From the NCBI GenBank assembly GCA_027030245.1, contig JALVFE010000026.1:1-64000 (forward strand): 64,000 nt of DNA, read 5' to 3'. This document shows positions 28,475-38,380 of the stretch, piece after piece. Numbering within the stretch: the first letter of the stretch is position 1; each line of letters opens with the position of its first letter. Source of the DNA: Melioribacteraceae bacterium. Its GTDB lineage: Bacteria; Bacteroidota; Ignavibacteria; Ignavibacteriales; Melioribacteraceae. The notes beneath the pieces were generated by a model that was not told where the DNA came from, searched no databases, and saw only the letters and a program-made list of their open reading frames with translations. A program made the position numbers and the translations under genes.

Positions 28475-29377
28475 TTATTTGTTAACTATACTCTTGTAAG
28501 ACTTTCTCCATTGCAAAGGAGATAACCCTGTTTTTTTCTTGAAGAATTTAGAAAAATAATATTGCGAATCAAATCCCAGAAACTCAGAAATTTCACATAC
28601 TTGCATTGAAGTTTCTATAAGTAAGGTTTTAGCTTTATTAAGTTTTAATAGTTGAAAATACTGTGCCGGGGGTAACTGAGTATAATGTTGGAACATTCTT
28701 CTGAACCAAGAATAACTAACGTTAAGGTTTTTCGCTAGTTGAATAAAATCTACCTTTGTAGAAATATTTTCTGCTAAAAAGATTCTTGCTTTAAGTATAA
28801 CTTTTTCTATCTCCTTTCCACCAAATTGTTTTCTTCTTTGAGCAGATTTTATATGGGCTATTATTTCATAAGTTAAAGAAGCAATTATTTCTCTAAAACC
28901 AATACTCTCATTTTCAAGAAATTCTAAAATCCGATTATAAAGTCCTACAATTGTTTCATTAAGACCTATCTCGACTACCGGTTTATTCATTTCAAAGACA
29001 TTATTTTCTAAAAACTTTCTTGGTTGTTCACCGTTAAATGAAATCCAATATTCTTTCCAACCTGTTTTTTTATTTGGACAATATCTGTGCCAAACATTCG
29101 GATAAAGAAAAATTATCGAGCCTTCTTTTACTATTTTCTTTTTGATTGATTTTGTTTCAAAAATACCTTCTCCTTTTGTAATATAAAGTATTTGAAAGCT
29201 CGGTAATGTTCTTCCGCTTTTCCAGGTAAACATATAATCCGCCGGATGTTTGGTTGGCGGGTAATGTGTATTTGGTGGTACGTCAGCTAATCCGGCCCCC
29301 AAAACATAAAGCCCCCAACTGTCATCTGAATCCGAAATGTTTAAGTAGTCATATTTTGAATATTTTGTTTGTATCAT
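28475..29377 (-). CDS. AraC-family transcriptional regulator of the rhamnose locus
   Basis: 300 residues. An N-terminal cupin-like effector domain (about 30-150, with GEGIFETKSIKKKIVKEGSI and YPNVWHRYCP) and a C-terminal double helix-turn-helix (about 200-295: DFIQLAKNLNVSYSWFRRMF, CEISEFLGFDSQYYFSKFFK). It diverges from rhaA across 250 bases, the layout expected of a rhamnose-responsive activator of the RhaS/RhaR type. The effector is inferred, not shown. No clear direct-repeat operator could be picked out in the gap. Confidence 0.9.
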   Translation of the reverse strand: MIQTKYSKYDYLNISDSDDSWGLYVLGAGLADVPPNTHYPPTKHPADYMFTWKSGRTLPSFQILYITKGEGIFETKSIKKKIVKEGSIIFLYPNVWHRYCPNKKTGWKEYWISFNGEQPRKFLENNVFEMNKPVVEIGLNETIVGLYNRILEFLENESIGFREIIASLTYEIIAHIKSAQRRKQFGGKEIEKVILKARIFLAENISTKVDFIQLAKNLNVSYSWFRRMFQHYTQLPPAQYFQLLKLNKAKTLLIETSMQVCEISEFLGFDSQYYFSKFFKKKTGLSPLQWRKSYKSIVNK

Positions 29378-29627
29378 TACGTGAATATTGTTTAGAAAAA
29401 AATAATTTAATTAATCGCAAATAAGAGTCCTTGATTTAAGTGTGTCAAAAAGTATAAAAAAAATCCCAAATATACCATTGTATAATTTTTTCACTATAGG
29501 TAAATATTAATTGCAGTTATTAATGTTTGTGTAAGTGAATTGGCGAAGCTCTATTTAATTATTGTATTTCTTAATAAAAAATTAGAAAACTTATACCCGT
29601 AGTTCTTTACTTACTTAGAGTATCATT

Positions 29628-30896
29628 ATGGAAAAAAAACAAATTGTTCATAGGTATGAATTGGCAAAAGATTTATACGGCGAGATGGGTGTTGACGTTG
29701 ATTTGGCAATCAAAAAACTGTCTCAAATATCAATTAGTTTACATTGCTGGCAAGGTGATGATGTTGCCGGATTTGAAACCGATGATGCAGAACTTTCCGG
29801 AGGTGGAATACAAGTTACCGGTATGTATCCTGGAAAAGCAAGAAATGCAGATGAGTTAAGAAGCGATTTGGAAAAAGCATATAGTTTGATTCCTGGTAAA
29901 CACAGATTAAATCTTCATGCAATTTACCTGGAGAATAACGGTAAAAAAGTTCAGCGTAATGAAATCCAACCTGAACATTTTGCAAGATGGATTGACTGGG
30001 CTAAAGAAAATACAGCAGGTCTGGATTTTAACCCTTCTTTCTTTTCACATCCTTTTGCTGATGATGGTTTTACTCTTGCAAGCAATAATAAAAGAAGACG
30101 CGAGTTTTGGATTGAACATGGAAAAGCAACAAGAAAAATTGCCGCTGCAATGGGAAAAGCTTTAAATTCTCCTTGTGTAAATAATGTATGGATTCCGGAC
30201 GGCTACAAAGATACTCCGGTTGATAGAAAAAAACCAAGAGAAAGATTAACCGAATCACTCAATGAACTTTTTAAAAAAAAATACAGTAGAGAATATTTAT
30301 TGGATTCTGTTGAATCAAAACTTTTTGGTATTGGGTCGGAAAGTTATGTAGTCGGTTCCCATGAGTTTTATTTAGGTTATGCAATTAAGAAAAAGAAACT
30401 TCTTTGTTTGGATGCAGGTCATTTTCATCCTACCGAAACAATTGCCGATAAAATACCTTCGGTCCTGCAGTATTTGGATGAAATTTTATTGCATGTAAGT
30501 CGTGGAGTTCGTTGGGATAGTGACCACGTTGTTACTTATACCGATGATCTATTGGCAATTGCGCAAGAAATTGTTCGCGGTAATTATTTAAATCGTGTGC
30601 ATATTGGTCTGGATTTTTTTGATGCAAGTATTAATAGAATTGCAGCTTGGGTAATAGGAACAAGAAATATGTTAAAAGCTTTATTAAGTGTTCTGCTTGA
30701 ACCGATTAAAAAGCTTAAGAAATATGAGTTAGAAGGAAATTATACTTCCAGACTTGCATTACTTGAGGAAATGAAAACTATGCCGCTTGGAGCTGTATGG
30801 GATTACTATTGTTTAAAACAAAGTGTTCCCGTTGGTTATAGCTGGATGAACGAAATTAAAAAGTATGAAAAAACAGTTCTATCCCAAAGGCAATAG
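29628..30896 (+). CDS. rhaA: L-rhamnose isomerase
   Basis: 422 residues, full length. The start of the family signature is clear: [15 protein letters not shown], then [17 protein letters not shown] and [10 protein letters not shown]. Metal-site regions [24 protein letters not shown] and RWDSDHVV follow. It converts L-rhamnose to L-rhamnulose in the cytoplasm using a divalent metal. First gene of the catabolic operon, 40 bases before the aldolase/dehydrogenase gene. No strong ribosome binding site, as for several genes in this locus. Confidence 0.96.
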   Translation: MEKKQIVHRYELAKDLYGEMGVDVDLAIKKLSQISISLHCWQGDDVAGFETDDAELSGGGIQVTGMYPGKARNADELRSDLEKAYSLIPGKHRLNLHAIYLENNGKKVQRNEIQPEHFARWIDWAKENTAGLDFNPSFFSHPFADDGFTLASNNKRRREFWIEHGKATRKIAAAMGKALNSPCVNNVWIPDGYKDTPVDRKKPRERLTESLNELFKKKYSREYLLDSVESKLFGIGSESYVVGSHEFYLGYAIKKKKLLCLDAGHFHPTETIADKIPSVLQYLDEILLHVSRGVRWDSDHVVTYTDDLLAIAQEIVRGNYLNRVHIGLDFFDASINRIAAWVIGTRNMLKALLSVLLEPIKKLKKYELEGNYTSRLALLEEMKTMPLGAVWDYYCLKQSVPVGYSWMNEIKKYEKTVLSQRQ

Positions 30897-30936
30897 TTGC
30901 TAAATAAAAAAAATAATAAAAATTGATGGCGTAATA

Positions 30937-33111
30937 ATGAAATTAAAATATTTACAAGACAATTGGAATCATGAATTTGTTAAAAATCTTAGCGAACCGG
31001 AAATACTAAAATACAGGTCAAACCTTTTAGGTTCCGATTTACGAATAACCAATTTTGGAGGGGGTAACACATCCTCCAAAATATTGGAACAAGATCCCAT
31101 TTCATTAAAAGCGGAAGAAGTTCTTTGGGTAAAAGGAAGCGGTGGCGATTTAGGTTCAATTCAAATTGATGGCTTTGCGCGACTCTATATGAGTAAATTT
31201 ATTGATTTGGAAAATCACTATAAAGGCGTTAAATATGAAGATGAAATGGTGAATTTATACCCGCTTTGTGCTTTTGGTTTAAGTACAAAACCGGCTTCAA
31301 TCGATACTCCTTTACATGGACTTGTTCCGTATAAACATGTTGACCATCTTCATCCGGATTGGGCAACTGCTTTGGCAGCAGCCGCAAACGGACAACGTCT
31401 GTTAAAACAATTCAACAAACAGTTCAAAAAAAATCTAATTTGGATTCCATGGCAAAGACCGGGATATCATCTTGGCAAAATGATTCAATCTGCAATTAAA
31501 AGTAACCCTAAAGCCGAAGGTGCTATTTTAGCTTCTCATGGCTTAATTACTTGGGCAAACGATCAATATGCCTGTTACAGAAATACAATAGAAATAATAG
31601 ATGCTTTGGGTCAGTTTGTCCTTTCTAAAGTTAAGTCAAAAGGGAATAAACTATTTGGAGGGCAAAAATATAAACAAATAAAAAATCGGAACGTAATTCT
31701 TAATGAAATAATTCCTTTTATCCGTGGAAGAATCAGCAATGAAGAATTAATGATTGGACAATTTACCGGTTCAAAAAAAGTTGTTCGCTTTGTTAACAGT
31801 AAAAACGGTAAAAAACTAGCTTACCAGGGAACGAGTTGTCCTGATCATTTTTTACGAACAAAAATTAGACCTTTGTTTATAGACTGGGACCCACAAAGAG
31901 ATTCAATAGAAAAATTAAAAAAAATTATTTCGAAAGGTATAATAGACTATCGAAAAAATTATGCTCAGTATTACAATAAATACAAAGAAAAAGACTCTCC
32001 CAAAATGAGGAATGCAAATCCTAAAATTGTATTAATTCCGGGAGTTGGAATGTTGAGCTTCGGGAAAAATAAAAAAGAAGCCAGAATTTCCGGCGAATTT
32101 TTTGTTAATGCAATTAATGTTATGGAAGGAGCGACAGCATTCGAGGGAGGACGATACGATTTAGGGGTCGATAAAAAAAATGTCGTTAATAATTATTTGG
32201 CGCTTCCAACAAATGAAGCTTTCCGGATTGAATATTGGGCATTGGAAGAAGCAAAACTTAAAAGACAACCTCCGGAACCGGAAATGGCTGGAAAAGTAGC
32301 CGTGGTTGTTGGCGGAGGAAGTGGAGTTGGAAGAGAGTTTGCCAAGAAATTAGTTAAAGAAGGTGCACACGTTGTTATTGCCGACTTAAACTTAAAAGCA
32401 GCCGTTGAAACCGATAATCAAATTAAAGAAGTGTTTGGTGATGAAGTTTCAGATACTACCCAAGTTAATATAACCGATCGCAAAAGTGTTATGGATTTAA
32501 TGAATTTTACAATTAATAAATTCGGGGGTATTGATATCTTGATAAATACTGCGGCAATATTTTTACCACCGGATAACGGTAAATTTTACAAAGACGATAC
32601 TTGGAATAAAATATTACAAATCAACATTACGGGCAACAATATCTTAGCCGAAGAATTTGCAAAGAAAATCGAATTACAAAAAACCGAAGCGGATATTTTA
32701 TTTACAAGTTCCGCTAATGCAGTTGTTCCCAAATCCGGTAGCGAACCTTACGATGTAAGCAAAAGCGCAGTAAATCATCTTATACGGGAACTGGCAATTC
32801 GCTATGCTCCGGCTATTCGTGTTAATGGAGTAAGTCCGGCTACAGTTGTTGAAGGAAGTTCAATGTTTCCGAGAGATAGAGTTATAGCAAGCCTAAATAA
32901 ATATAAAATTAAATTTAACAAAAATGATGATACATCTATTCTACTTAAAAAATTAGCCGATTTCTATTCTAAACGCACACTTACTCATCGTTCCGTTCGT
33001 CCTATTGATGTTGTAGAGGCAGGTTACTTTTTAATTAATCAAAAGTCTAATAGAATAACAGGACATATAATACCTGTTGATGGCGGCTTGCACGAAGCAT
33101 TTTTACGTTAA
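30937..33111 (+). CDS. rhaEW: Bifunctional L-rhamnulose-1-phosphate aldolase / L-lactaldehyde dehydrogenase
   Basis: 724 residues in two parts. The N-terminal class II aldolase domain (about 1-430) has the zinc-site histidines in HGLVPYKHVDHLHPDWA and LASHGLITW. The C-terminal short-chain dehydrogenase (about 447-724) has the NAD motif GGGSGVGREFA, NTAA, and catalytic Tyr-x-x-x-Lys in EPYDVSKSAV. This fusion is known in rhamnose operons that lack the classical RhaD; it splits rhamnulose-1-P to DHAP and L-lactaldehyde and oxidises the aldehyde to L-lactate. Both active sites look intact. Confidence 0.93.
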   Translation: MKLKYLQDNWNHEFVKNLSEPEILKYRSNLLGSDLRITNFGGGNTSSKILEQDPISLKAEEVLWVKGSGGDLGSIQIDGFARLYMSKFIDLENHYKGVKYEDEMVNLYPLCAFGLSTKPASIDTPLHGLVPYKHVDHLHPDWATALAAAANGQRLLKQFNKQFKKNLIWIPWQRPGYHLGKMIQSAIKSNPKAEGAILASHGLITWANDQYACYRNTIEIIDALGQFVLSKVKSKGNKLFGGQKYKQIKNRNVILNEIIPFIRGRISNEELMIGQFTGSKKVVRFVNSKNGKKLAYQGTSCPDHFLRTKIRPLFIDWDPQRDSIEKLKKIISKGIIDYRKNYAQYYNKYKEKDSPKMRNANPKIVLIPGVGMLSFGKNKKEARISGEFFVNAINVMEGATAFEGGRYDLGVDKKNVVNNYLALPTNEAFRIEYWALEEAKLKRQPPEPEMAGKVAVVVGGGSGVGREFAKKLVKEGAHVVIADLNLKAAVETDNQIKEVFGDEVSDTTQVNITDRKSVMDLMNFTINKFGGIDILINTAAIFLPPDNGKFYKDDTWNKILQINITGNNILAEEFAKKIELQKTEADILFTSSANAVVPKSGSEPYDVSKSAVNHLIRELAIRYAPAIRVNGVSPATVVEGSSMFPRDRVIASLNKYKIKFNKNDDTSILLKKLADFYSKRTLTHRSVRPIDVVEAGYFLINQKSNRITGHIIPVDGGLHEAFLR

Positions 33112-33619
33112 AATACAAATCGAACAAAAAAGTATGTTTTTCAGTTTTTTCCACTATGCTTGAATTTATTACTCATATATGAAATTTCTTGGGAATGTGT
33201 TGTTCAACGACTTCTGAACAAATTCGGGGGGATTTGTTCGGAAGATTATATTCCCGCCAATAATTAAATGCTTGGCAATATTTTTAAAATTGGAAATGCT
33301 GTTTCGTCTATTAATAACTATGAGAAGAACAGAAATGTTGCTATAGAAAAACTATAAGAATTGTTTTGTTTGGAATATTATTATTGATGTTTATTAATTG
33401 TGTGGTCAATTGGAAAAGTTAGGATGATAGTAAAAAAAATTTATGAACCTTAGAGTAGTAATATTAAAAGTTGTAAATCATAAACCGCTTTCACGCGCTC
33501 CGATATTTGTAACAATAAAACCGGAATCATCTAAAAAACTTTCTGCAAATTTGAATCTATTATTACTTGGATAACAGCTATTCAATTTCCCCGGGAAATA
33601 AATAAAATATAAAAGTATT
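33112..33619 (+). other. Gene-free 500-base gap with a hairpin and possible gene debris
   Basis: No intact gene. A stem GAACAAAT/ATTTGTTC around TCGGGGGG lies at 33216-33239. Near 33343-33420 one frame reads like a lipoprotein signal (RIVLFGILLLMFIN-Cys) with no start codon and a stop 7 codons on, so it may be debris of a lost gene. The gap splits the catabolic operon, so lutC may have its own promoter here, though none is clear. Confidence 0.4.
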
Positions 33620-34141
33620 GTGATAAGGAAATTTATTGAAAAAGCGAGAAGTGTTGAAACCGTTGTGAAGGTTATTCCAAAGCTTCCCGGTGCAATTAAT
33701 GAAACTTTGCATACAATTATTAAAGATGATAAAAAAATTGTTATTTCAGATTTTAAGTTTGTTAATGATGAACTGTTAAGAGAATTTAAAAAGAATAATT
33801 CCAACATAATTGTAAATCCACCGGATGAAGAATTGGCAAAAGCCAAATACGGTATTACGGATAGTTTCGCGGGAATTGCCGAAACTGCTTCCGTATGTTT
33901 GCTTAATGATAATTCAATGACCGGTAGTTTTAGTCTGTTTACTGAAGTGCATATAGCTTTTCTTAATGCAGAAGATATTGTTCCTCGTCCGAGAAATATT
34001 TTTTTAGATGAACCTTTTAAATCAATAACTGAAAAAGAAGATTTTATTATTGTAAGTGGTTCCAGTGCTACGGCAGATATGGGAACTTTGGTTCGAGGTG
34101 TTCACGGACCGGCGAAACTGTATGTTGTAATTTTAAATTAG
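33620..34141 (+). CDS. lutC: LutC-like subunit of L-lactate oxidation (LUD domain)
   Basis: 173 residues, one LUD domain. Signature stretches include GITDSFAGIAETASVCLL and the C-terminal SGSSATADMGTLVRGVHGPAKLYVVIL. Start GTG 33620 follows an in-frame stop; an alternative ATT start at 33635 would have better-spaced AAGG, so the exact start is unsure. Short compared with typical LutC (about 200-240 residues), missing some N-terminal sequence. It is followed 7 bases later by the fused iron-sulfur subunit gene. With it, it should oxidise L-lactate made by the upstream dehydrogenase to pyruvate. Confidence 0.85.
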   Translation: MIRKFIEKARSVETVVKVIPKLPGAINETLHTIIKDDKKIVISDFKFVNDELLREFKKNNSNIIVNPPDEELAKAKYGITDSFAGIAETASVCLLNDNSMTGSFSLFTEVHIAFLNAEDIVPRPRNIFLDEPFKSITEKEDFIIVSGSSATADMGTLVRGVHGPAKLYVVILN

Positions 34142-34148
34142 TCATAAT

Positions 34149-36407
34149 ATGAGACAAGTTTATTCAAATATACATCCACGTGAAATTGCCGATAAAAGCG
34201 TTAAAGGTAATTTGGAAAAAGCTGTTAATATGGCTTTGCTTGTTGAAAGCGAAGCGGTTAGTAAAAACACAAAAACTTTTAATGCTAATAGGTATGCGGC
34301 GAAAAATAATATCAAAGATTATCAACAACTTAGAGAACAAGTTAGGAGATTAAAAGAATATTCTATTGAAGAGCAACCCAAATTATTAAAAGAGCTGGAA
34401 AATTCTATTAACCAAAATGGTGGAACTTTCTATTTTGCAAAAACCGCTGAAGATGCAAGTAAATACATAACTGAAATTTGTAAAAAACATAATGCTAAAC
34501 TGGTTGTAAAAGCAAAATCGATAACCAGCGAAGAAATCAAGTTAAATCATTATCTACAAGAAGCGGAAATTGAAGTAGCGGAGACAGATTTGGCTGAGTT
34601 TATTTTGCAAATTTCCGGAGAGCAACCTTCACATATCGTTGCTCCAGCAATTCATAGAAGTAAAGAAAGAATTTCCGCATTATTTCGAAATAATTTTAAA
34701 ACAAATTTACCGTTAACAACCGGGGAAGATTTAACAAAATTTGCTAAAGATATTTTACGAAATAAATTTTTAACCGCAGATATCGGAATAAGCGGAGCTA
34801 ATGTTATAGCGGCAGATACAGGGACTTTGCTTTTGGTGGAAAGCGAAGGTAACATTCGTATGGTTACGCAAGCGCCTCCGGTTCATATTGTAGTTGCTGG
34901 CGTAGAGAAAGTTATTCCTCATAGAAAAGATTTATGGAAATTTATTGAACTTCTTGCCCCCAGCGCAACCGGACAGAACTTAACATCATATACGCATATA
35001 ATTAAACCGCCGTTGAAAATACATCCGTTCTCATTTGACGGAAGAAAAAAGAAAGAACGGGAATTTTACTTAGTTGTTATTGATAACGGTAGAACATCAA
35101 TGCGTGAAGATTCAGTTCTCAGAGAAGCTCTTTACTGTATAAGATGCAGCGCTTGTATGAATGTCTGTGCAAATTTTCAAGCCGTAGGCGGCCATGCGTT
35201 CGGAGGTGAAACCTCCCCCGGTGGAATAGGCGGAAGTTGGGAAGCCGGTACAGGCAATTTGGACAAAGCAATATTTAGTGATTTATGCACCGGATGTTCA
35301 CGTTGTGTAACGGAATGTCCGGTTCTAATTGATATTCCTTGGTTAAATGAAAATTTACGTTACAGATTAAATAAAAAAAATATACCCGAAAAATTATTAA
35401 ACATAATTGCGGCAACATTACCTTTTGAAAACGACGAAAAAAATGCTTCGCTGCAAAAAAAAATTTTTGCCAATTACTATTTTATTGCTAATTGGGGAAG
35501 CAAATTTCCGTCGTTATTAAATACAATCTCTGATTCCGGAATCATTAAAAATATTGCGGAGAAAATTTTAAAAATCGATAAAAGAAGATCTCTTCCAAAA
35601 TTTAATTCCAATACTTTGCTCAAACAATGTGAAAAACACTCACAAAATATTTCTCGGGCTAATGTTAAAAACAAAGTTCTGCTTTTTGCCGATTTATTTA
35701 CAAATTTTTCCAGACCAAGCGCAGGAATTGCTACGGTAAAAGTTTTTAACAAATTAGGCATTGAAGTAATAATTAGTAATGTCGGCAATGAAGGTCGTGA
35801 TTCTTTATCTCAAGGATTTCTCTCAACAACAAAGAATCGAGCCTTAGAAACTGCAAATTATTTGCAAAAATATATTGATGACGGTTTGGATGTTATTGTT
35901 GTCGAGCCTTCTATCTTGGCGCTTTTCAGAAAAGATTATAAACATTTTTTAGATGAGAAATTATTTAACAAACTAAAACATAATTGTTATGACCCTATCG
36001 AATATTTAATGAAAATATTTGATAAATATAAATTGTCCGTAAAAGACTTTTTTAACTTAAACCCGGGTCTCAAAAAATCAAGAATATTTTTTCATAGTCA
36101 TTGCCAACAACGTTCAATATATTCTGAAAAACCGACTATAGATTTTTTTAAAAAACTTGGTTTTAACTTAACTACTTCTACTGTTGAATGCTGTGGTATG
36201 GCAGGAAGTTTCGGCTATAAAAAGCAATACTATGATTTAAGCGTAAAAGTGGGAAAAGAATTAGTTGAACAGATTGAAGATGCGGTTAATGATACAACCG
36301 ACTTTATTATACTATCAAGTGGTGTTTCTTGTCATCAACAAATTAATGACTTAACAAATATTTCCACAATTCACCCGATAGAATTATTACATAAATGCTT
36401 AAAATGA
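34149..36407 (+). CDS. Fused LutB-LutA-type iron-sulfur protein of L-lactate oxidation
   Basis: 752 residues. The N-terminal LUD/LutB part (1-about 450) contains ADIGISGANVIAADTGTLLL and two 4Fe-4S motifs, CIRCSACMNVC (near 330) and CTGCSRCVTECP (near 380). The C-terminal part (about 490-752) is a LutA/GlpC-like cysteine-rich domain: HSHCQQRS and ECCGMAGSFGY are intact. The first CCG site is degenerate, reading VGNEGRDSLSQGF without cysteines. LutA and LutB are normally separate proteins. The next gene, rhaB, overlaps its stop as ATGA. Confidence 0.88.
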   Translation: MRQVYSNIHPREIADKSVKGNLEKAVNMALLVESEAVSKNTKTFNANRYAAKNNIKDYQQLREQVRRLKEYSIEEQPKLLKELENSINQNGGTFYFAKTAEDASKYITEICKKHNAKLVVKAKSITSEEIKLNHYLQEAEIEVAETDLAEFILQISGEQPSHIVAPAIHRSKERISALFRNNFKTNLPLTTGEDLTKFAKDILRNKFLTADIGISGANVIAADTGTLLLVESEGNIRMVTQAPPVHIVVAGVEKVIPHRKDLWKFIELLAPSATGQNLTSYTHIIKPPLKIHPFSFDGRKKKEREFYLVVIDNGRTSMREDSVLREALYCIRCSACMNVCANFQAVGGHAFGGETSPGGIGGSWEAGTGNLDKAIFSDLCTGCSRCVTECPVLIDIPWLNENLRYRLNKKNIPEKLLNIIAATLPFENDEKNASLQKKIFANYYFIANWGSKFPSLLNTISDSGIIKNIAEKILKIDKRRSLPKFNSNTLLKQCEKHSQNISRANVKNKVLLFADLFTNFSRPSAGIATVKVFNKLGIEVIISNVGNEGRDSLSQGFLSTTKNRALETANYLQKYIDDGLDVIVVEPSILALFRKDYKHFLDEKLFNKLKHNCYDPIEYLMKIFDKYKLSVKDFFNLNPGLKKSRIFFHSHCQQRSIYSEKPTIDFFKKLGFNLTTSTVECCGMAGSFGYKKQYYDLSVKVGKELVEQIEDAVNDTTDFIILSSGVSCHQQINDLTNISTIHPIELLHKCLK

Positions 36408-37882
36408 AAATAGAAGAGTCTAATTTTATAGCTGTGGATATAGGAGCCGGTAGTGGCAGGGTAATATTGGGAACTTTAAAAAATGATATGATCCAATTAA
36501 AAGAAATTCACCGGTTTGAAAATCATTTTATTAAAGAAAACACTCATATATGTTGGAACCTAAATTATTTATTTTCCGAACTTGTTAAAGGATTAACAAA
36601 AATAGGAGAAAAGCATATTAAAAATATTTTAGGAATAGGAATTGATACTTGGGGTGTGGATTATGCTTTGTTTGATAAAAATGACAATTTATTAAACAAT
36701 CCAATTGCTTATAGAGATTCAAGAACCAACGGATTGATGGAAGAAGTATTTGAAATTATTCCCAAAGAAAAAATTTATGAGAAAACCGGCATTCAGTTTA
36801 TGCAGTTCAACACATTGTTTCAATTATATAGTGAGATCAAAAATGTTGATACCAACATAAACAAAGCCGAAAGTATGTTATTTATACCGGATGTCTTTAA
36901 TTTTTTGCTAACGGGAATCAAAAAATCGGAATATACAATTGCCTCAACATCGCAAATGCTAAATGCCTATAAAAAAAAATGGGATTTTGAAATTATAAGT
37001 TCCGTTAACATTCCTATGAAAATTCTACCGGAAATAATTTTCCCGGGAAATATAATTGGAAAATTAAAAAGGGAAATTAGAACTAAAACAAAACTTGATG
37101 AAATTGAAGTTGTTGCAATTGGCTCGCACGATACTGCCAGCGCCGTAGCTGCTGTTCCAACAGTTAAAAAAAATTGGGCATATCTAAGTTCTGGAACTTG
37201 GTCGCTTATAGGAATTGAAGTTAGTCAACCTATTATCAATGACACTTCATATAAAAATGGTTTTACCAACGAAGGCGGAGTGAACGGAACAATCAGATAT
37301 TTAAAAAATACAATGGGATTATGGATTTTGGAACAGTCCATTAAAAGTTGGGGAAAAAACGGATACAAAAAAAATTACGATGAGTTATTTAGCCAAGCAG
37401 AACAATCACCTGCTTTTGCTTCCATTATTAACCCTGATGATTTGTCTTTTCTAAATCCGCCAGATATGCCGGAAGCAATCGTAAATTATTGTAAGAAAAC
37501 AAATCAAAAAATTCCTGGGACAAAAGGTGAATTTGTTAGATGTATATTGGAAAGTTTAGCATTAAAATATAAACATATAATAGAAAAACTAAATGAACAA
37601 TTGGATGAAAAGATTGAAATATTACATATTGTCGGCGGAGGTTCCAGAAATGAAATGCTTAATCAATTTACAGCTAATGCCGTTGGCATTCCGGTAATAA
37701 CCGGCCCTGTAGAAGCTACAGCTACGGGAAATATTTTAATGCAAGCTATAGCTAAAGGTAAAATAAAAAACATACAAGAAGGAAGGATGATAGTTAAAAA
37801 TTCAATATTGCTAAAAAAATATTTCCCTCAAAACATTGAAAATTGGGAAACAGCTTACCAGACCTTTAAAAATTATTATTAA
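36404..37882 (+). CDS. rhaB: L-rhamnulokinase (FGGY family)
   Basis: 492 residues from ATG 36404, which overlaps the previous stop; an ATG nine bases earlier is possible. Both ASKHA-fold ATP motifs are visible: AVDIGAGSGRVILG near the N-terminus, IGIDTWGVDYALF, SSGTWSLIG, and the C-terminal HIVGGGSRNEMLNQF and VEATATGN. It phosphorylates L-rhamnulose for the aldolase encoded upstream. Last gene of the catabolic block; a 500-base gap separates it from the next regulator. Confidence 0.95.
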   Translation: MKIEESNFIAVDIGAGSGRVILGTLKNDMIQLKEIHRFENHFIKENTHICWNLNYLFSELVKGLTKIGEKHIKNILGIGIDTWGVDYALFDKNDNLLNNPIAYRDSRTNGLMEEVFEIIPKEKIYEKTGIQFMQFNTLFQLYSEIKNVDTNINKAESMLFIPDVFNFLLTGIKKSEYTIASTSQMLNAYKKKWDFEIISSVNIPMKILPEIIFPGNIIGKLKREIRTKTKLDEIEVVAIGSHDTASAVAAVPTVKKNWAYLSSGTWSLIGIEVSQPIINDTSYKNGFTNEGGVNGTIRYLKNTMGLWILEQSIKSWGKNGYKKNYDELFSQAEQSPAFASIINPDDLSFLNPPDMPEAIVNYCKKTNQKIPGTKGEFVRCILESLALKYKHIIEKLNEQLDEKIEILHIVGGGSRNEMLNQFTANAVGIPVITGPVEATATGNILMQAIAKGKIKNIQEGRMIVKNSILLKKYFPQNIENWETAYQTFKNYY

Positions 37883-38380
37883 AAAGTTGGGAAAAGAAAA
37901 TATCCGATTGAATATTGAACCATTTTATTTTACTCGATTATTTTACGATGAAAAGAACTCTATTTCCCACTTACTTGTGGATAAGCAATAGATATTTTAT
38001 AAGCAACAAACATTTCGCGAAATGAATGAAAAAAAAATTTCAACAAGATGAATTAACCCTTATTGTCTTGAACTGATTTTGGGGTTAATAACAAGTTTCC
38101 AAGGTTTTTTGAATCAAAAATCCAACGTCCTTTTTCATATACTTTATAATTTTTGTTAGTGTAAAAAGTCTAATATAATTGGATATCGTTTTGAAGAGAT
38201 AACTATTTTCTGAAAAATTTGGAATTAAATATTTTTATAATTACTTTTGTCAAAACGATAGCAAACAAAATAAAACGAAAGTAAAAAGAACTAAACAAAA
38301 TTAAAAAGCACTAAAAATGTTTGGAACAATAAAAAAGAAGGGATAAAAAATTGGTCTTTATATAGCATTTTAGGAGCATA
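37883..38380 (+). promoter_or_regulatory. Regulatory gap before the DeoR-type gene, with spaced inverted repeat
   Basis: No gene seen. TATCGTTTTGA (38184-38194) and TCAAAACGATA (38250-38260) are perfect inverted 11-mers 55 bases apart, and AAAACGAAAG follows near 38275. Cores of this kind (CGTTTT/AAAACG) are typical of DeoR-family operators, so autoregulation by the downstream gene, perhaps by looping, is likely. A separate perfect palindrome CATTTCGCGAAATG lies at 38011-38024. Confidence 0.5.

Noticed and set aside
33478-33846. 122-codon minus-strand frame over the lutC start
   Set aside because: No family match and it overlaps lutC, whose LUD motifs are clear.
37883-38380. Missing L-rhamnose mutarotase (rhaM) or SusD gene hidden in the gap
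   Set aside because: No frame longer than about 40 codons with coding character is present there.
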